Source of the DNA: Amycolatopsis camponoti
Lineage (GTDB): Bacteria > Actinomycetota > Actinomycetes > Mycobacteriales > Pseudonocardiaceae
Length of the DNA: 64,000 bases
Direction: 5' to 3'
NCBI RefSeq assembly: GCF_902497555.1
Contig: NZ_CABVGP010000002.1
Coordinates: 2,988,501-3,052,500 of the forward strand
Translations under genes and position numbers: made by a program
Notes under the pieces: model-generated
What the model was told of the DNA's origin: nothing
Databases searched by the model: none
What the model saw: the letters and a program-made list of their open reading frames with translations, nothing else
Shown here: positions 33,685 to 41,409 of the stretch, piece by piece
Position numbering within the stretch: position 1 is the first letter of the stretch
Layout: each line of letters begins with the position of its first letter

Positions 33685-34464
33685 ATGTCACAGACCATCG
33701 GCTGGAACAGCTTCGTCGACACCCAGGCGGAGGCCGAGCACCGCCGGCTCCGCCTGCTGCAGGAGAGCTTCGATCCGTTCAGCTTCCGGCAGCTCGAAAA
33801 CCTCGGGGTCCGGCCGGGGTCGCGGTGCCTGGAGGTGGGAGCCGGTGCGGGGTCGGTGGCGCGCAGGATGGCGGAGCTGGCTGGTCCGGACAACGTGGTG
33901 GCGACCGACCTCAGCCTCGCGTTCCTCGGCTCGCTCACCGATCTCGGGGTGACGGTGCTGCGGCACGACGTCACCACGGACGACGCGCCCGGCGAGTTCG
34001 ACGTCATCCACACCCGGTTCGTGCTGGAGCACCTGCCCGAGCGCGAAGCCGTGATCAAGCGGTTGTCGTCGTGGCTCAAGCCGGGCGGGTGGCTGCTCAT
34101 CGAGATCGGCACCCCGCTGCCCGAGCTGTCCTCGCACCCGGCGACCCGCCGGACGATGGCGGCGCTCACGCGGGTCATGGCGGACCGGGTCGGCACCGCC
34201 CCGGAGTGGGCCCGCACCCTGCCGGTCCCGCTGGAGGAAGCCGGTCTGGTCGACTGCGCCGCGGAGGGCCAGGTCCTGCCGGCGCGGGGCGGGCAGCCGC
34301 TGGCGGGCTGGCTCAAGAACACGACGAAGCTCGTCGAGGAGCACGCTCTCGCCACCGGCCTGGTCACCCGGGAGGTGCTCGACGAGGCCTACGCGACCTA
34401 CGAGAACACATCCTTTGTGGACTACAGCTGGATGACGGTCGGCGCGCGCGGCCGCCGTGGCTGA
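33685..34464 (+). CDS. Class I SAM-dependent methyltransferase
   Basis: A 259-residue methyltransferase. Motif I CLEVGAGAGSVARRMAELAG, motif II VVATDLSLAFL, motif post-I/IV DDAPGEFDVIHTRFVLEHL, then LKPGGWLLIEIG. It belongs to the broad UbiE/Methyltransf_25 group. The ATG at 33685 is close to an upstream GGACCCCGG. Divergent from the A-PCP/TE/P450 operon; it could methylate that pathway's product, but it may equally be independent. The acceptor is unknown. Confidence 0.82.
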   Translation: MSQTIGWNSFVDTQAEAEHRRLRLLQESFDPFSFRQLENLGVRPGSRCLEVGAGAGSVARRMAELAGPDNVVATDLSLAFLGSLTDLGVTVLRHDVTTDDAPGEFDVIHTRFVLEHLPEREAVIKRLSSWLKPGGWLLIEIGTPLPELSSHPATRRTMAALTRVMADRVGTAPEWARTLPVPLEEAGLVDCAAEGQVLPARGGQPLAGWLKNTTKLVEEHALATGLVTREVLDEAYATYENTSFVDYSWMTVGARGRRG

Positions 34465-34644
34465 GCGCTCCGCCGCTCTCCGGCCGGATTTCGCCCTGAT
34501 TTCGCCTGCCGGATTCGACTTCCGTCTTCCACCGGCGCCCGAAGATCGATAGTCTCATGTCCTCGGTCGAACCTGCTTTCGGTGGAAACACCGCGGCCGA
34601 GCGCTGCCCGCCCGACCTCGGCCTGCTGAGGCTCGGCGAGTGGC

Positions 34645-34692
34645 AGGACCCCGTGCGCCTGGTGAGAGGCGCGCGGGGTCCTACGCGTTTTT
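34645..34692 (+). terminator. Strong rho-independent terminator
   Basis: A 16-bp stem with one G-U pair: AGGACCCCGTGCGCCT (34645-34660), loop GGTGAG, and the complementary arm at 34667-34682, then ACGCG and five T (34688-34692). It ends 72 bp before the benzoylformate-decarboxylase-like gene and 180 bp after the methyltransferase. It probably stops methyltransferase transcription, though it could act as a leader terminator. The rest of 34465-34764 holds nothing I can identify. Confidence 0.8.
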
Positions 34693-34764
34693 CGACGTGG
34701 TCGACCGGGTCCCGGCGGCCCTTTGGGGGCTTTCCTTCGCAAGACTAAGCATTATCCTGTGGGC

Positions 34765-36351
34765 ATGAACAAGCGCACTGTCCTTGACGCCACCCGCGAG
34801 CTCCTCCGGGAACTCGGCCTCACCACAGTTTTCGGCAACCCCGGCACCACCGAGGTCCCGTTCCTCACCGACTGGCCGGACGACTTCGACTACGTCCTCG
34901 GCCTGCAGGAGTCCACCGTCGTGGGAATGGCCGACGCGTTTTCCCAAGCCACGCGCCAGGCCGTCCTCGTCAACCTGCACTCCGCCGGGGGTGTCGGACA
35001 CGGTCTCGGCAGCCTCTACACCGCCCACCGCAACCGAAGCCCGTTGATCGTCCTCGCGGGACAGCAGAGCCGGAACCTCCTGCCGCACGATCCCTTCCTC
35101 GGTGCCGTCGACGCCCCCCAGTTTCCCAAGCCGTACGTGAAGTGGTCGATCGAGCCCGCCACCGCCGAGGACGTCCCGGCCGCGCTCGCCCGGGCCTACC
35201 ACGTCGCGATGCAGGCGCCGGCCGGGCCGGTTTTCGTGTCCGTTCCGGCCGACGACTGGACCGCCACGACCGAACGCCCGATCATCAGCCGCCCGCGGAT
35301 TCGCGGCTACGCGGCGGATCCCGCGGCGATCGAGGAGCTGGCGACCGCGCTCGCGAGCTCCGAACGGCCGGCGTTCGTCGTCGGGAGCGCCGTCGACGAG
35401 GACGCCGCCGTCCTGGAGACCGTCGCGCTCGCCGAGCGCGTGAACGCCGGCGTGTACGTCGCGCCGATGTCGTCACGGTGTTCGTTCCCCGAGGATCACC
35501 CGCTGTTCCAGGGTTTCCTCGAACCCGAACGCGGTGCCGTCTCGGACAAGCTCGCGGCGCACGACCTCGTCGTCGTGCTCGGAGCACCCGCGTTCATCTA
35601 CCACGTCGACCGCGGGCGCGGGGAAGCTCCGCTGCCGCCGCTGTTCATCGTCAGCGACGACGAGCAGATCCTCGCGCGCGCCTTCGAAGGCACCGGTATC
35701 CGCGCCACCCTGAAGCTCGGCGTGCACGCCCTGCTGAACGCGGTCGACCGGAGCGAGCGGCCCGCGCCGTCGCCGCTCGAGCGGCCCGCGAAGCCGAGCG
35801 GGGAGAAGCTCACCGGCGGCTTCGTCTACGCGACGCTCGCGGAGTTGTTGCCGGACAACGCGATCGTCGTCGAGGAGGCGCCGAGCCACCGCGGCGTCCT
35901 GCACGACCACCTGCCGATCACCCAGACCGACACCGGTTTCCTGACGATGGCGAGCGGCACGCTCGGCTACGGCGTCCCGGGCGCGGTCGGCGCGGCGCTC
36001 GCCCGGCCGGACCGCAAGGTCGTCGGCGTCATCGGTGACGGTTCGAGCATGTACGGCATCCAGGCACTGTGGACGGCCGCGCGCCAGAACGTCCCGGTGA
36101 CGATCCTGATCATGGACAACACGGAGTACGCGGCGGTCCGCATCTTCGGCGACTCGATCGGCGGCGACAAGATCCCGGGCACCGAGCTGGGCGGCATCGA
36201 CTTCGCGGCGCTGGCGGCGAGCATGGGCTGCCAGGGCGTGACGATCACCGAAGCGTCCGGTTTGGTCCCGGGGTTGACCGCGGCCCTGGACGACAAGCGT
36301 CCGACGCTGGTACACATCCGCGTCACGTCAGCGGAAAAGTCGCTGTACTGA
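34765..36351 (+). CDS. mdlC: Benzoylformate decarboxylase-like thiamine-diphosphate enzyme
   Basis: A 528-residue ThDP enzyme of full family length. The opening RELLRELGLTTVFGNPGTTEVPFLTDWPDDFDYVLGLQES in blocks, then NLHSAGGVGHGLGSLYTAHRNRSPL, match MdlC: the Glu of LQE activates ThDP and the His of NLHS is an active-site residue. AFIYHVD supplies the second histidine. ThDP/Mg motif GDGSSMYGIQALWTAARQNVPV ends at MDN. The MdlC Ser26 position is Thr here (NPGTTE). It would convert phenylglyoxylate to benzaldehyde and CO2 or act on related 2-oxo acids. No mandelate pathway partners nearby. ATG 34765. Confidence 0.82.
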   Translation: MNKRTVLDATRELLRELGLTTVFGNPGTTEVPFLTDWPDDFDYVLGLQESTVVGMADAFSQATRQAVLVNLHSAGGVGHGLGSLYTAHRNRSPLIVLAGQQSRNLLPHDPFLGAVDAPQFPKPYVKWSIEPATAEDVPAALARAYHVAMQAPAGPVFVSVPADDWTATTERPIISRPRIRGYAADPAAIEELATALASSERPAFVVGSAVDEDAAVLETVALAERVNAGVYVAPMSSRCSFPEDHPLFQGFLEPERGAVSDKLAAHDLVVVLGAPAFIYHVDRGRGEAPLPPLFIVSDDEQILARAFEGTGIRATLKLGVHALLNAVDRSERPAPSPLERPAKPSGEKLTGGFVYATLAELLPDNAIVVEEAPSHRGVLHDHLPITQTDTGFLTMASGTLGYGVPGAVGAALARPDRKVVGVIGDGSSMYGIQALWTAARQNVPVTILIMDNTEYAAVRIFGDSIGGDKIPGTELGGIDFAALAASMGCQGVTITEASGLVPGLTAALDDKRPTLVHIRVTSAEKSLY

Positions 36352-36381
36352 CGCACCGGGAAAGCTGCTCGTTTCACGAAC

Positions 36382-36427
36382 GAAGCCCGTCGTCAGCCGC
36401 GAGGAACCGCGGCTGACGACGGGCTTC
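36382..36427. terminator. Bidirectional terminator, 20-bp perfect stem
   Basis: Arms 36382-36401 and 36408-36427 are exact reverse complements around the 6-nt loop AGGAAC. It lies between the convergent ends of the decarboxylase (36351) and the binding lipoprotein (36444). The flanks are only moderately T-rich. Confidence 0.75.
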
Positions 36428-36443
36428 ATTCAGGTCGGCTCGG

Positions 36444-37454
36444 TCAGGTGGTCGCCTGCGGCGCGATCATCGACGCGGCGTCGACCTTGGTCGTGATCGC
36501 GCCCATCTGCAGCATCAGGTCGGGAACCCGCTGCAGGCGCCGGGCATCCAGCTTCGCGCTGAAGCTGGGCAGGCCCATCAGCTTGGTCGTGTCTTCATCG
36601 GTCTTCACGTACTTCATCAGCAGCGGCTCGATCTTGGACCGGTCCTTGTTCGTTTCGCTGGTCGCCTTCTGCAGTGCGCGCTGGAAAGCGGCGAGGGTCT
36701 TCGGGTTCGCCTGCACCCACTTCGTCGCCGCGCCGTAGCCGGAAAGCGGGAAGTCCTGAGTGGCGCCGGTGTTGACGTCGATCACCGGGATCGCGCCGGC
36801 GGTCTTGGCGGCCTGCGAGAGGAACGGCTCGGGCAGCAGGGCCGCGTCGACCTGGCCCTGCGCCAGCGCCGCCGCGGTGTTCGGGAAGGGGCTCGGGATC
36901 CAGTTCACCTTGGTCATGTCGACGCCGTGGTCGGCCATCAGGGACTTGGCGAGCAGGTCGCTCGCCGTGTTCTTGGCCGTCATGGCGATGCGCCGGCCCG
37001 CGAGGTCCTTGATGCTCTTCACCGGCGAGTTCGGCGTGGTGACGATCGCGACGGACTTCGGGCTGACCGAAGTCGCGTCGGCGACGAGCTGGATGTCGGC
37101 CGCACCCGTGCTCTTCGCGACGAAGAACGGCATGTAGCTCGAAATCGCGATGTCGGTTTCGCCGGAAACCGCTTTCGTCAGTGCCGCCTGGCCGCTCGAG
37201 GCCATGACCGTCTCGACCTCGAGCCCTTCGGCCTTGAAGTAGCCGGCGTCCTGCGCGAGCCACAGCGGAGCGGTGTCCACCGTGGGCAAGATGGCGACCT
37301 TGATCTTCGACTTCTCCAGGCCGCCGCCCCCGGTCGACGAGGCGTTCGAGTCGTCCGAGCCGAGCGCGCTGCAGCCGGTGAGGGCTGTCGCGGCGACGAC
37401 GGTGAGGGCGAGCCCGAGCGCGGCGCGGCGAGTGCTAACCCGGCCACTGCTCAT
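36444..37454 (-). CDS. Orphan NitT/TauT-type ABC substrate-binding lipoprotein
   Basis: A 336-residue protein: signal with lipobox ALTGC near residue 28, a Ser/Gly-rich linker, then KVAILPTVDTAPLWLAQDAGYFKAEGLEVE and SGETDIAISSYMPFFV, typical of SsuA/TauA/NMT1 family proteins. FPNTAAALAQGQVDAALLPEPF is the second-lobe motif. It binds a small ligand such as a sulfonate, nitrate or pyrimidine outside the membrane. No cognate permease or ATPase is encoded near it, so it must share components from elsewhere or act as a sensor. ATG 37454 has TTGGAAACG upstream; TTG 37469 is an alternative. Confidence 0.82.
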   Translation of the reverse strand: MSSGRVSTRRAALGLALTVVAATALTGCSALGSDDSNASSTGGGGLEKSKIKVAILPTVDTAPLWLAQDAGYFKAEGLEVETVMASSGQAALTKAVSGETDIAISSYMPFFVAKSTGAADIQLVADATSVSPKSVAIVTTPNSPVKSIKDLAGRRIAMTAKNTASDLLAKSLMADHGVDMTKVNWIPSPFPNTAAALAQGQVDAALLPEPFLSQAAKTAGAIPVIDVNTGATQDFPLSGYGAATKWVQANPKTLAAFQRALQKATSETNKDRSKIEPLLMKYVKTDEDTTKLMGLPSFSAKLDARRLQRVPDLMLQMGAITTKVDAASMIAPQATT

Positions 37455-37974
37455 GGCGTTTCCAAGCAAGGCCTGCTCCTTGAAAGAGGTGTTGGTCCGT
37501 GAACCGAATCCGATGGGAGATGTGACTCGATCTTCAGAGGCACCCGGGACACTGTAGAGAAGGTGACTGCTTGCTCACAACGGGTGCGATCTACACCCAT
37601 GAGGGTGACGCGCGTCACTCTTTCGGCCTCTGGTCTAGATCTACTGCTCCACTCGTCGTAATTGAGCACCCAGCGTGAGGTGCGGATCTTGAATCCAGGA
37701 TTTCGGGGCGTCCGAGCGGCGAAGTTCTCCGGCGTCACCGGCATCGCCGTTTGCCGACGCCTGCCTGTGGACGGCTCGCGTCCGTTCGACTATTTCGATG
37801 GATTTTCGGCGTGGTCGCGGCGGGGCGGACTTCCCGGTGAGGCCGCACCGTGAAGACCTGCCCCGCGGGTGCGCGAGCCGCGAACCGAACTGGAGCTGCG
37901 CCGAGCCGGGTCGTTTCAGGAAACCGCTCGGGATCGCTTTGGCAGTCCAGAATGCCGAACGCTCCGGTGAATTG
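37455..37974. promoter_or_regulatory. 520-bp non-coding stretch with palindrome
   Basis: No gene I can support. GC is lower than in neighbours. A perfect 14-bp palindrome GTGACGCGCGTCAC is at 37605-37618, about 150 bp upstream of the binding lipoprotein, and could be an operator for that gene. The part from 37740 to 37970 shows no recognisable coding pattern. Confidence 0.35.
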
Positions 37975-38334
37975 TCACTGTGCAGTACTGCGGCTCGGAC
38001 CCAGCGTCGGCTCGCTCGATTCCGATGGACCCGTCCGGGGTTCCTTGAGCTCGACGAAGATCGAGTGTGTCGGAGTCTCGCCGATGTTGTGGCCGGCGTG
38101 TTCCTGCGCGCCGACCCAGCGCGCCGTCCCGGCGGGAAGGTCGACCTCGATCGAGGTGCCGCCGGCGCTGATCCGGCGTCGGAACGCGCTCAGCGTCACC
38201 ATCACGGAGTCCGGGTGCCGGTGGGGTGAGGTGTGATCGCCGGGGGCGTCCAGGTACTCGAGCACCCGCACTCGGTCGTTCTCCAGCACCACGCGGTAGA
38301 GGTCGGAATCGGTCTCGACGGGATCGGTGGTCAT
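37975..38334 (-). CDS. Small cupin-domain protein
   Basis: A 119-residue single-domain cupin. LYRVVLENDRVRVLEYLDAPGDHTSPHRHPDSVMVTLS carries the first cupin motif with the metal ligands H.H. The second motif is weaker, WVGAQEHAGHNIGETPTHSIFVELK. The C-terminal 20 residues are Ser/Pro-rich and probably unstructured. It is divergent from a TetR gene 38 bp away and presumably its target. Reaction or ligand unknown. Confidence 0.8.
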   Translation of the reverse strand: MTTDPVETDSDLYRVVLENDRVRVLEYLDAPGDHTSPHRHPDSVMVTLSAFRRRISAGGTSIEVDLPAGTARWVGAQEHAGHNIGETPTHSIFVELKEPRTGPSESSEPTLGPSRSTAQ

Positions 38335-38372
38335 GAGCGGCTCCGTTCATGGGACTTCGGTACCATGATGGC

Positions 38373-38385
38373 ATGGAAGTTCCAT
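38373..38385. promoter_or_regulatory. Palindrome at the TetR start codon (candidate operator)
   Basis: ATGGAA-G-TTCCAT is a perfect 6-1-6 palindrome that includes the TetR ATG. Just upstream, CATGG-N10-CCATG (38349-38368) is another dyad in the 38-bp divergent gap. Either may be the TetR operator for autoregulation and control of the cupin gene. Confidence 0.4.
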
Positions 38386-38963
38386 ATGAGTCCACGGGTC
38401 GCCGCCGTCAAAAGGAACGGACTCGTGCGGCTTTGGTCAGCGCGGCGCGGGATCTCCTCGCTGAGGGTCATTCACCGACGGTCGAGGACGCCGCGACCCG
38501 GGCCGACATTTCCCGCACGACGGCGTACCGCTATTTCCCGAGCCGACGCGCTCTGCTGCTCGCCGCACACCCCGAGATTCGCGAAGGCACCAGCCTTCTG
38601 CCCGCCGACGCGCCCGCCGATCCGGTCGCCCGGCTGGAACTGGTGATGCGTGAGTTCACGCGAATCACCGTGGAGTGGGAGCCGCAGCTGCGAGCCCAGT
38701 TGCGGCTGTCCCTCGAACCCGGTGTCGACCAACCGGTGCTGCGTCAGGGGCGCGCGATCGGCTGGATCGCCGAGGCGCTGAGCCCGCTGAGCCGCAGTCA
38801 CCCGGACATCGACGTCCACGATCTGGCCGTGGCGATCCGCTCCGCGACGGGCATCGAGTCCCTGATCTGGCTGACCGACGTCGGCGGACTCGATCGGCAG
38901 GACGCCGCGGCGACGATGACGCGGTCCGCCGTGGCCATCCTGCGGGCGGCGATGACGCCTTGA
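38373..38963 (+). CDS. TetR family transcriptional regulator
   Basis: A 196-residue regulator. The HTH reads RTRAALVSAARDLLAEGHSPTVEDAATRADISRTTAYRYFPSRRALLLAA, as in TetR proteins. The C-terminal ligand domain resembles the TetR_C group with EWEPQLRAQLRLSLEP. ATG 38373 is used because the upstream in-frame TTG adds only eight odd residues. Divergent from the cupin gene; likely a local repressor. Confidence 0.85.
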   Translation: MEVPYESTGRRRQKERTRAALVSAARDLLAEGHSPTVEDAATRADISRTTAYRYFPSRRALLLAAHPEIREGTSLLPADAPADPVARLELVMREFTRITVEWEPQLRAQLRLSLEPGVDQPVLRQGRAIGWIAEALSPLSRSHPDIDVHDLAVAIRSATGIESLIWLTDVGGLDRQDAAATMTRSAVAILRAAMTP

Positions 38964-38995
38964 GCGCCCGCGGGCGGTCTCAAGCCCCGAAGATG

Positions 38996-39205
38996 GGGAC
39001 CGAGGTGCAAGCGTTTCCGTTCACGCCCTGGCAGCAGCCGGGCCGACGAGTGCCGAGCTGGCTGCGCCTCGATCACGCCGGGCCGCCACCTCGACAAGCG
39101 GCACTGGATCTCGCTGGGGCCGAAACCGGGCGACCGGTCGCCGACGCGGTCGAGGATTCCTGCGAACTGGTCGTCGAACGGCCGCCGCGGCGCGACCGCC
39201 CTCAT
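38996..39205 (+). pseudogene. Decayed MmcQ/YjbR-family gene
   Basis: In this gap between TetR and rarA, pieces of an MmcQ/YjbR (CyaY-like fold) protein appear in order but in three frames: GTEVQAFPFTP (38996-39028), AELAA (39052-39066), ITPGRHLDKRHWISL (39072-39116) and VADAVEDSCELVVERPPRR (39137-39193). Functional relatives have the same blocks (EAFPFGP, PELA, TPGYHLNKRHW, ELI..SYELVV..LP) in one frame, with about 25 more residues between the first two. Frame changes plus the missing middle indicate a dead gene. Sequencing errors alone would not explain the deletion. Confidence 0.62.
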
Positions 39206-39282
39206 GCTCGGTGAGCCGATTTTGTCGGTGTCCCGTGCCAAGCTCGTCATGCCCGCCTGTCCACCTCCGAGCCGAGAGTCCG

Positions 39283-40596
39283 ATGGAACCGACCGAACCC
39301 ACCCTGCCGCTCTTCGACGACGAGCCCGGTCGGCCCCTCGCCGATCGCCTGCGCCCCACGCGGCTCGACGATGTCGTCGGGCAGGACCACCTCCTGGCCC
39401 CGGACGGCCCGCTGGGCCGCATGGTCGCCCAGCAGCGCCTGGGCTCCGCCATCCTGTGGGGGCCGCCCGGCGTCGGGAAGACGACCATCGCCCGGCTCCT
39501 CGCCGACGGCGGCAACCTGGTCTTCGAATCGGTGTCGGCCACCTTTTCCGGCGTGGCCGAGCTGCGGAAGGTCTTCGCCGCCGCGCGGAACCGGCGGAGC
39601 GTCGGCCAGGGCACCCTGCTGTTCGTCGACGAAATCCACCGCTTCAACCGCGCCCAGCAGGACAGTTTCCTGCCCTACGTCGAGGACGGCACGATCACCC
39701 TGATCGGTGCCACCACGGAGAACCCGAGCTTCGAACTCAACGGCGCCCTCCTCTCGCGCACCCAGGTCCTCGTCCTCAAACGCCTCGACGAAGCCGCGTT
39801 GTCCACGCTGGTCGACCGCGCCGAGCAGCTCACCGGCCACCCGGTGCCCCTGGACGAAGACGCCCGCCGCGCCCTGATCGCCATGGCCGACGGCGACGGC
39901 CGCTACCTCCTGAACATGGCCGAGCAGCTCCAGGCCCTGCCGGCCGCCGAGACGCCGTTGGACACCACCGCGCTCGCCCACCACATCCAGCAGCGCGCCC
40001 CGCTGTACGACAAGGCGCAGGAAAGCCACTACAACCTGATCTCCGCGCTGCACAAGTCGATGCGCGGCTCCGACCCGGACGCGGCCCTGTACTGGCTCGC
40101 CCGCATGCTCGACGGTGGCGAGGACCCGCTGTACGTGGCCCGCCGGCTGGTCCGCTTCGCGAGCGAGGACATCGGCATGGCCGACCCGCAGGCGGTCCAG
40201 CAGACGCTCGCCGCCTGGAACGTGTACGAGCGCCTCGGCTCCCCGGAAGGCGAGCTGGCGATCGCGCAGGCCGTCGTCTACCTCGCCACCGCCCCGAAGT
40301 CCATCGCCGTCTACCGCGGCTTCGGCGCGGCACATCGCGCCGCCCGGCGCACCGGCTCGCTCACGCCTCCCGCCCACATCCTCAACGCCCCGACCCGGCT
40401 GATGAAAGACCTCGGCTACGGCAAGGACTACGAATACGACCCGGACACCGCCGACGGCTTTTCCGGCGCCGACTACTTCCCCGGTGGCATGGACCGCGAG
40501 ACGTACTACCAGCCCACCCGAAACGGTTACGAAGCCGAGATCACCGAGCGCCTGCGCCAGTGGGCCGCCTCGCGTGCGCGCCGACAACGCGGATGA
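39283..40596 (+). CDS. rarA: Replication-associated recombination protein A (AAA ATPase)
   Basis: A 437-residue AAA ATPase of the RarA/MgsA/WRNIP1 family. PLADRLRPTRLDDVVGQDHLL precedes Walker A WGPPGVGKTTIARLLA, Walker B LLFVDEIHRFNRAQQDSFLP, sensor 1 IGATTENPSFELNGALLSR. The C-terminal tetramerisation part includes DKAQESHYNLISALHKSMRGSDPDAALYWLARML and VYRGFGAAHRAAR. It acts at stalled replication forks. ATG 39283 chosen over the upstream GTG, whose extra residues are not conserved. Housekeeping gene. Confidence 0.95.
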   Translation: MEPTEPTLPLFDDEPGRPLADRLRPTRLDDVVGQDHLLAPDGPLGRMVAQQRLGSAILWGPPGVGKTTIARLLADGGNLVFESVSATFSGVAELRKVFAAARNRRSVGQGTLLFVDEIHRFNRAQQDSFLPYVEDGTITLIGATTENPSFELNGALLSRTQVLVLKRLDEAALSTLVDRAEQLTGHPVPLDEDARRALIAMADGDGRYLLNMAEQLQALPAAETPLDTTALAHHIQQRAPLYDKAQESHYNLISALHKSMRGSDPDAALYWLARMLDGGEDPLYVARRLVRFASEDIGMADPQAVQQTLAAWNVYERLGSPEGELAIAQAVVYLATAPKSIAVYRGFGAAHRAARRTGSLTPPAHILNAPTRLMKDLGYGKDYEYDPDTADGFSGADYFPGGMDRETYYQPTRNGYEAEITERLRQWAASRARRQRG

Positions 40597-40740
40597 CATT
40601 CCGGCACCCGCGCGGCGAGCGGCGGCGGCGACACCCGGCGTCCGCGTCTGCACGGTCCGCCGAAAGCCGAACCGGCCACGCATCCGAACGCCGGAAGGGC
40701 CGCGCTCCCGGACGGTCGGCGCCTCGACGTCGAGGGTCGG

Positions 40741-41409
40741 TCAGCCGGGGCCGGGGGAGTCGCCCGAGCTGACGTCGGTGCACGTCCGCGGCGCCGGGTC
40801 GATGGCCGGTCTTTCGCGGAGGATCCGCCAGCACAGGTAAATGCAAGCGCCCGCCGCGGGCGCGCCACCCAGCAGCGTGGCCGCGATGCCGAGTGCCGTG
40901 GTCTGCCCGGCCAGGTACAGGGGCAGCTGCACCGCCGTGGCGATGGTGCACTTCACCACGAACACCGCCGTGCACCACTGGTAGCGCCGCCGCTGGGCCG
41001 GATCGTGCCGCCAGGACCGGTCGCGACGCACCGCCGCCACGGCCACCCCGACCATCGGCCACCGCACCACCATGGACAGCAGGAACACCGCCCCCTGCAC
41101 CGCCTGGACGAGCACGGCCGGCAGGTAGAAGTTGATCGCCTGCCCGGTGCTCCCGGCCAGCAGGGCGGACCCGCCGACGATGGCCAGCCCGATCGCCGCC
41201 GGCCAGTAGCGCCGGTCGGTCCACGCCCGGGCGGCCGCGAGCACCGCCACCCCGCCGACCGCGATCAGCGCGGAGGTCCACACCCGGCCGGTCAGCAGGT
41301 AGGCGAGCAGGAACACCACCCGGGACGCGACACCTTCGGCGACCGTGCGCCAGCCGCCCACCGCGTCGAACAGCGAGAGGGACTTCCGGGTCAGCACGTC
41401 AAGGCTCAT
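40741..41409 (-). CDS. DUF3159 membrane protein
   Basis: A 222-residue protein with about six hydrophobic helices. It opens LSLFDAVGGWRTVAEGVASRVVFLLAYLLTGRVWTSALIAVG; DRRYWPAAIGLA, FYLPAVLVQAVQGAVFLLS, and DPAQRRRYQWCTAVFVVKCTIATAVQLPLYLA follow. The GGW..V.EG..P/SRVVF opening and the RYQW.T..W/F motif identify DUF3159, a common actinobacterial family of unknown function. Its ATG overlaps the stop of the FAD monooxygenase (ATGA), an unusual partner for this family, which is normally near housekeeping genes. Confidence 0.82.
   Translation of the reverse strand: MSLDVLTRKSLSLFDAVGGWRTVAEGVASRVVFLLAYLLTGRVWTSALIAVGGVAVLAAARAWTDRRYWPAAIGLAIVGGSALLAGSTGQAINFYLPAVLVQAVQGAVFLLSMVVRWPMVGVAVAAVRRDRSWRHDPAQRRRYQWCTAVFVVKCTIATAVQLPLYLAGQTTALGIAATLLGGAPAAGACIYLCWRILRERPAIDPAPRTCTDVSSGDSPGPG

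Noticed and set aside
34465..34764. Thiamine pyrophosphate riboswitch upstream of the ThDP enzyme
   Set aside because: The long hairpin is a plain terminator; I could not find the conserved TPP-aptamer elements, and the gene uses but does not make thiamine.
36382..36427. Perfect 20-bp palindrome as attachment site or mobile-element end
   Set aside because: Located between convergent genes with a short loop; no target duplication or transposase; a terminator explains it.
37740..37974. Short plus-strand frames in the 520-bp gap
   Set aside because: No ribosome site, no motif, and composition unlike the real genes around it.
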